Positions 24,351 to 25,542 of a stretch of DNA of 25,542 nucleotides are shown here, one piece after another. Made by a program: the position numbers and the translations under genes. The first letter of the stretch is position 1. Each line of letters begins with the position of its first letter. This DNA comes from Varibaculum timonense_A. GTDB lineage: Bacteria; Actinomycetota; Actinomycetes; Actinomycetales; Actinomycetaceae. Below the pieces are notes generated by a model. That model saw only the letters and a program-made list of their open reading frames with translations. It searched no databases and had not been told where the DNA came from. The stretch covers positions 1 to 25,542 of the forward strand of contig NZ_JAQEVU010000013.1 of assembly GCF_027694345.1 (NCBI RefSeq). Direction: 5' to 3'.

Positions 24351-25542
24351 TTACAGAAGATGTGCGTTGGAGTCGTCGCTGTTTTCTAACGTGTTGGCGA
24401 TGACGATGGCGTCTCCATCGCAGCAGAGATCATCACGGTTGCAGTTATTTCCTATAGATTCCCATTCTCCCTTGTCGTTTTTCTTATCGAGAACTAGTCC
24501 TTGTAAACCAGGATGCTGACGGTAATCGTTTCCTTGTCCGACCAACGCCGCAGCTACTTGATCGCGGTCTGCGCCGGGATTCCATTCGAGTGTTTTTTGG
24601 ATGTTCTCCATAGCTGTTGCTAGGTCTCCGGCCCAGCCTGTCCAAGCATCGGGGATTACATTCCAGTTGGAATACCCCAGCGTTGTTGCTGCTAAATGCG
24701 CCAGATCAACAGTTTCCCCATTCTTGTCTGTCATGGATTGGCGCCATGTGCTATCAATATAACGATTCAAAGCGTCAATAATTTTCTTGCCTATAGTGTC
24801 ATTTTCGAGCACACTAGCATCAGCAGTCCTGAAGCTTTCGGCAGATATGGACCAGTTCACAGCTGAGTTACTGTCGCCATCACGTAGATATGCTTTTGCC
24901 AGGTAATTGAGCACACAACGCCATGTTGCGACAGTTACCCAAGTTCCTCCCGAGTGAGAACCTGCAACATAGTCTTTACCAACTTTGCCGTCGAGGCGTA
25001 GTTCCTCAAAGCGCTTCTCCAGATGCCAGATCAGATCAATCGGAGCAAGCTTGGAGTAATTGACGCTGGCATTAGCAGAAGTGCCACCAGCATTCGATTC
25101 TGAAACGTAACTTACTGCGGGCGTTCGACCTGAGTAGGCGACTCGATCCAAGTCAAAACCCTGGCCCTTGTAATTACTTATTTCAGTGAACTGGTCATAA
25201 TTCCATTCAATAGGAATTGGGAAGCCTAGGTTGCCAGAGAATCCTGTGGACATATCGGAAACGAACGACGCAACCGAATACCCTGCTTCGATGATGCGGG
25301 TGCAGATATTTCTTGAGGCGTAGATTCCAACTTTATATCCACCTCCGAGACTTCCACGCACACCTTGGAAGTACGGAAGGATATGGCTTGTCACTTCAGG
25401 GTCGGTGGCGTCGTAATCTACGGCGAAGTAGATGATGGTGGGTGGCACCCCGAGGCGCTGTGCGGCTGCTCGTGCTTTACGGGCATGGCGAGCACCATTT
25501 TCTGCACTAAAATGTCTCAGTTTAGTCGAGTACTCTTGGAAT
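24351..25542 (-). CDS. DUF1906 glycoside-hydrolase-like protein, 5' partial
   Basis: At least 396 residues; the frame stays open from 25448 to the window end (EYSTKLRHFSAENGARHARK then ARAAAQRLGVP), so the true start is outside. The first 110 residues show the Rv2525c-like DUF1906 fold, a GH25-like TIM barrel thought to act on peptidoglycan: PPTIIYFAVDYDATDPEV, VRGSLGGGYKVGIYAS, and EWNYDQ. The rest, about 240 residues, is less clear (W-rich, VIPDAWTGWAGDLATAMENI and QGLVLDKKNDKGEWESIG) and may recognise cell wall. The stop is TAA at 24351-24353. The same frame continues for 72 more codons that look coding, so this copy may be truncated by a nonsense mutation. A signal peptide cannot be judged. 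Confidence 0.82.
   Translation of the reverse strand, partial: FQEYSTKLRHFSAENGARHARKARAAAQRLGVPPTIIYFAVDYDATDPEVTSHILPYFQGVRGSLGGGYKVGIYASRNICTRIIEAGYSVASFVSDMSTGFSGNLGFPIPIEWNYDQFTEISNYKGQGFDLDRVAYSGRTPAVSYVSESNAGGTSANASVNYSKLAPIDLIWHLEKRFEELRLDGKVGKDYVAGSHSGGTWVTVATWRCVLNYLAKAYLRDGDSNSAVNWSISAESFRTADASVLENDTIGKKIIDALNRYIDSTWRQSMTDKNGETVDLAHLAATTLGYSNWNVIPDAWTGWAGDLATAMENIQKTLEWNPGADRDQVAAALVGQGNDYRQHPGLQGLVLDKKNDKGEWESIGNNCNRDDLCCDGDAIVIANTLENSDDSNAHLL

Noticed and set aside
1..25542. CRISPR arrays, tRNA genes, other riboswitches
   Set aside because: No regularly spaced short repeats, no cloverleaf with TTCGA arm and no other leader motif were seen on either strand.

Overview
The window looks like chromosome from a moderate-GC actinobacterium, most likely Actinomycetaceae. 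The indicators are an ileS gene behind an ultrashort-Stem-I T-box leader, an AspRS with the non-discriminating-type histidine, a type-2 IleRS, an E2 (SucB-type) / lipoamide dehydrogenase pair, and frequent GTG/TTG starts with clear Shine-Dalgarno (SD) sites. The genus cannot be fixed from the sequence alone.

Positions 1-826 are the tail of an rRNA operon (23S-5S spacer, 5S rRNA, strong terminator) followed by a decayed gene remnant on the minus strand. Positions 827-12347 are a housekeeping block: DEAD-box RNA helicase (-), aspS (+), a perfect 19-bp bidirectional terminator, yciI-like and proC (-), a T-box leader, ileS, folC, and a protein that reads as a degenerate RNase HI fused to an NTF2/DUF4440-like domain (+). 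Positions 12346-15615 hold a terminator and the sucB-lpd pair (-). SucB carries a 116-bp perfect direct repeat in its linker. Positions 15616-17873 hold a small membrane protein, trmL and a PEBP-family protein.

From about 18.0 kb the window becomes accessory. It contains a broken IS3-family transposase, a small two-helix membrane protein, and a compact four-cistron minus-strand cassette at 19009-22546. The cassette encodes a Trp-rich cationic secreted peptide, an ABC ATPase, a 774-aa FtsX-like permease and a 56-aa secreted peptide that is easy to miss. Each SD of the last three cistrons touches or overlaps the preceding stop codon. This resembles lactococcin-972-type bacteriocin/ABC loci in layout and is the best candidate for an undescribed system here.

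The rest is phage-derived or phage-like: a 48-codon stub of a tape-measure gene (+), a P27-type terminase small subunit (-), a four-helix membrane protein (+), and a DUF1906 (Rv2525c-like glycoside-hydrolase-like) protein that runs off the window end. An in-frame TAA separates the DUF1906 protein from 72 further protein-like codons. No tRNA gene or CRISPR array was seen.
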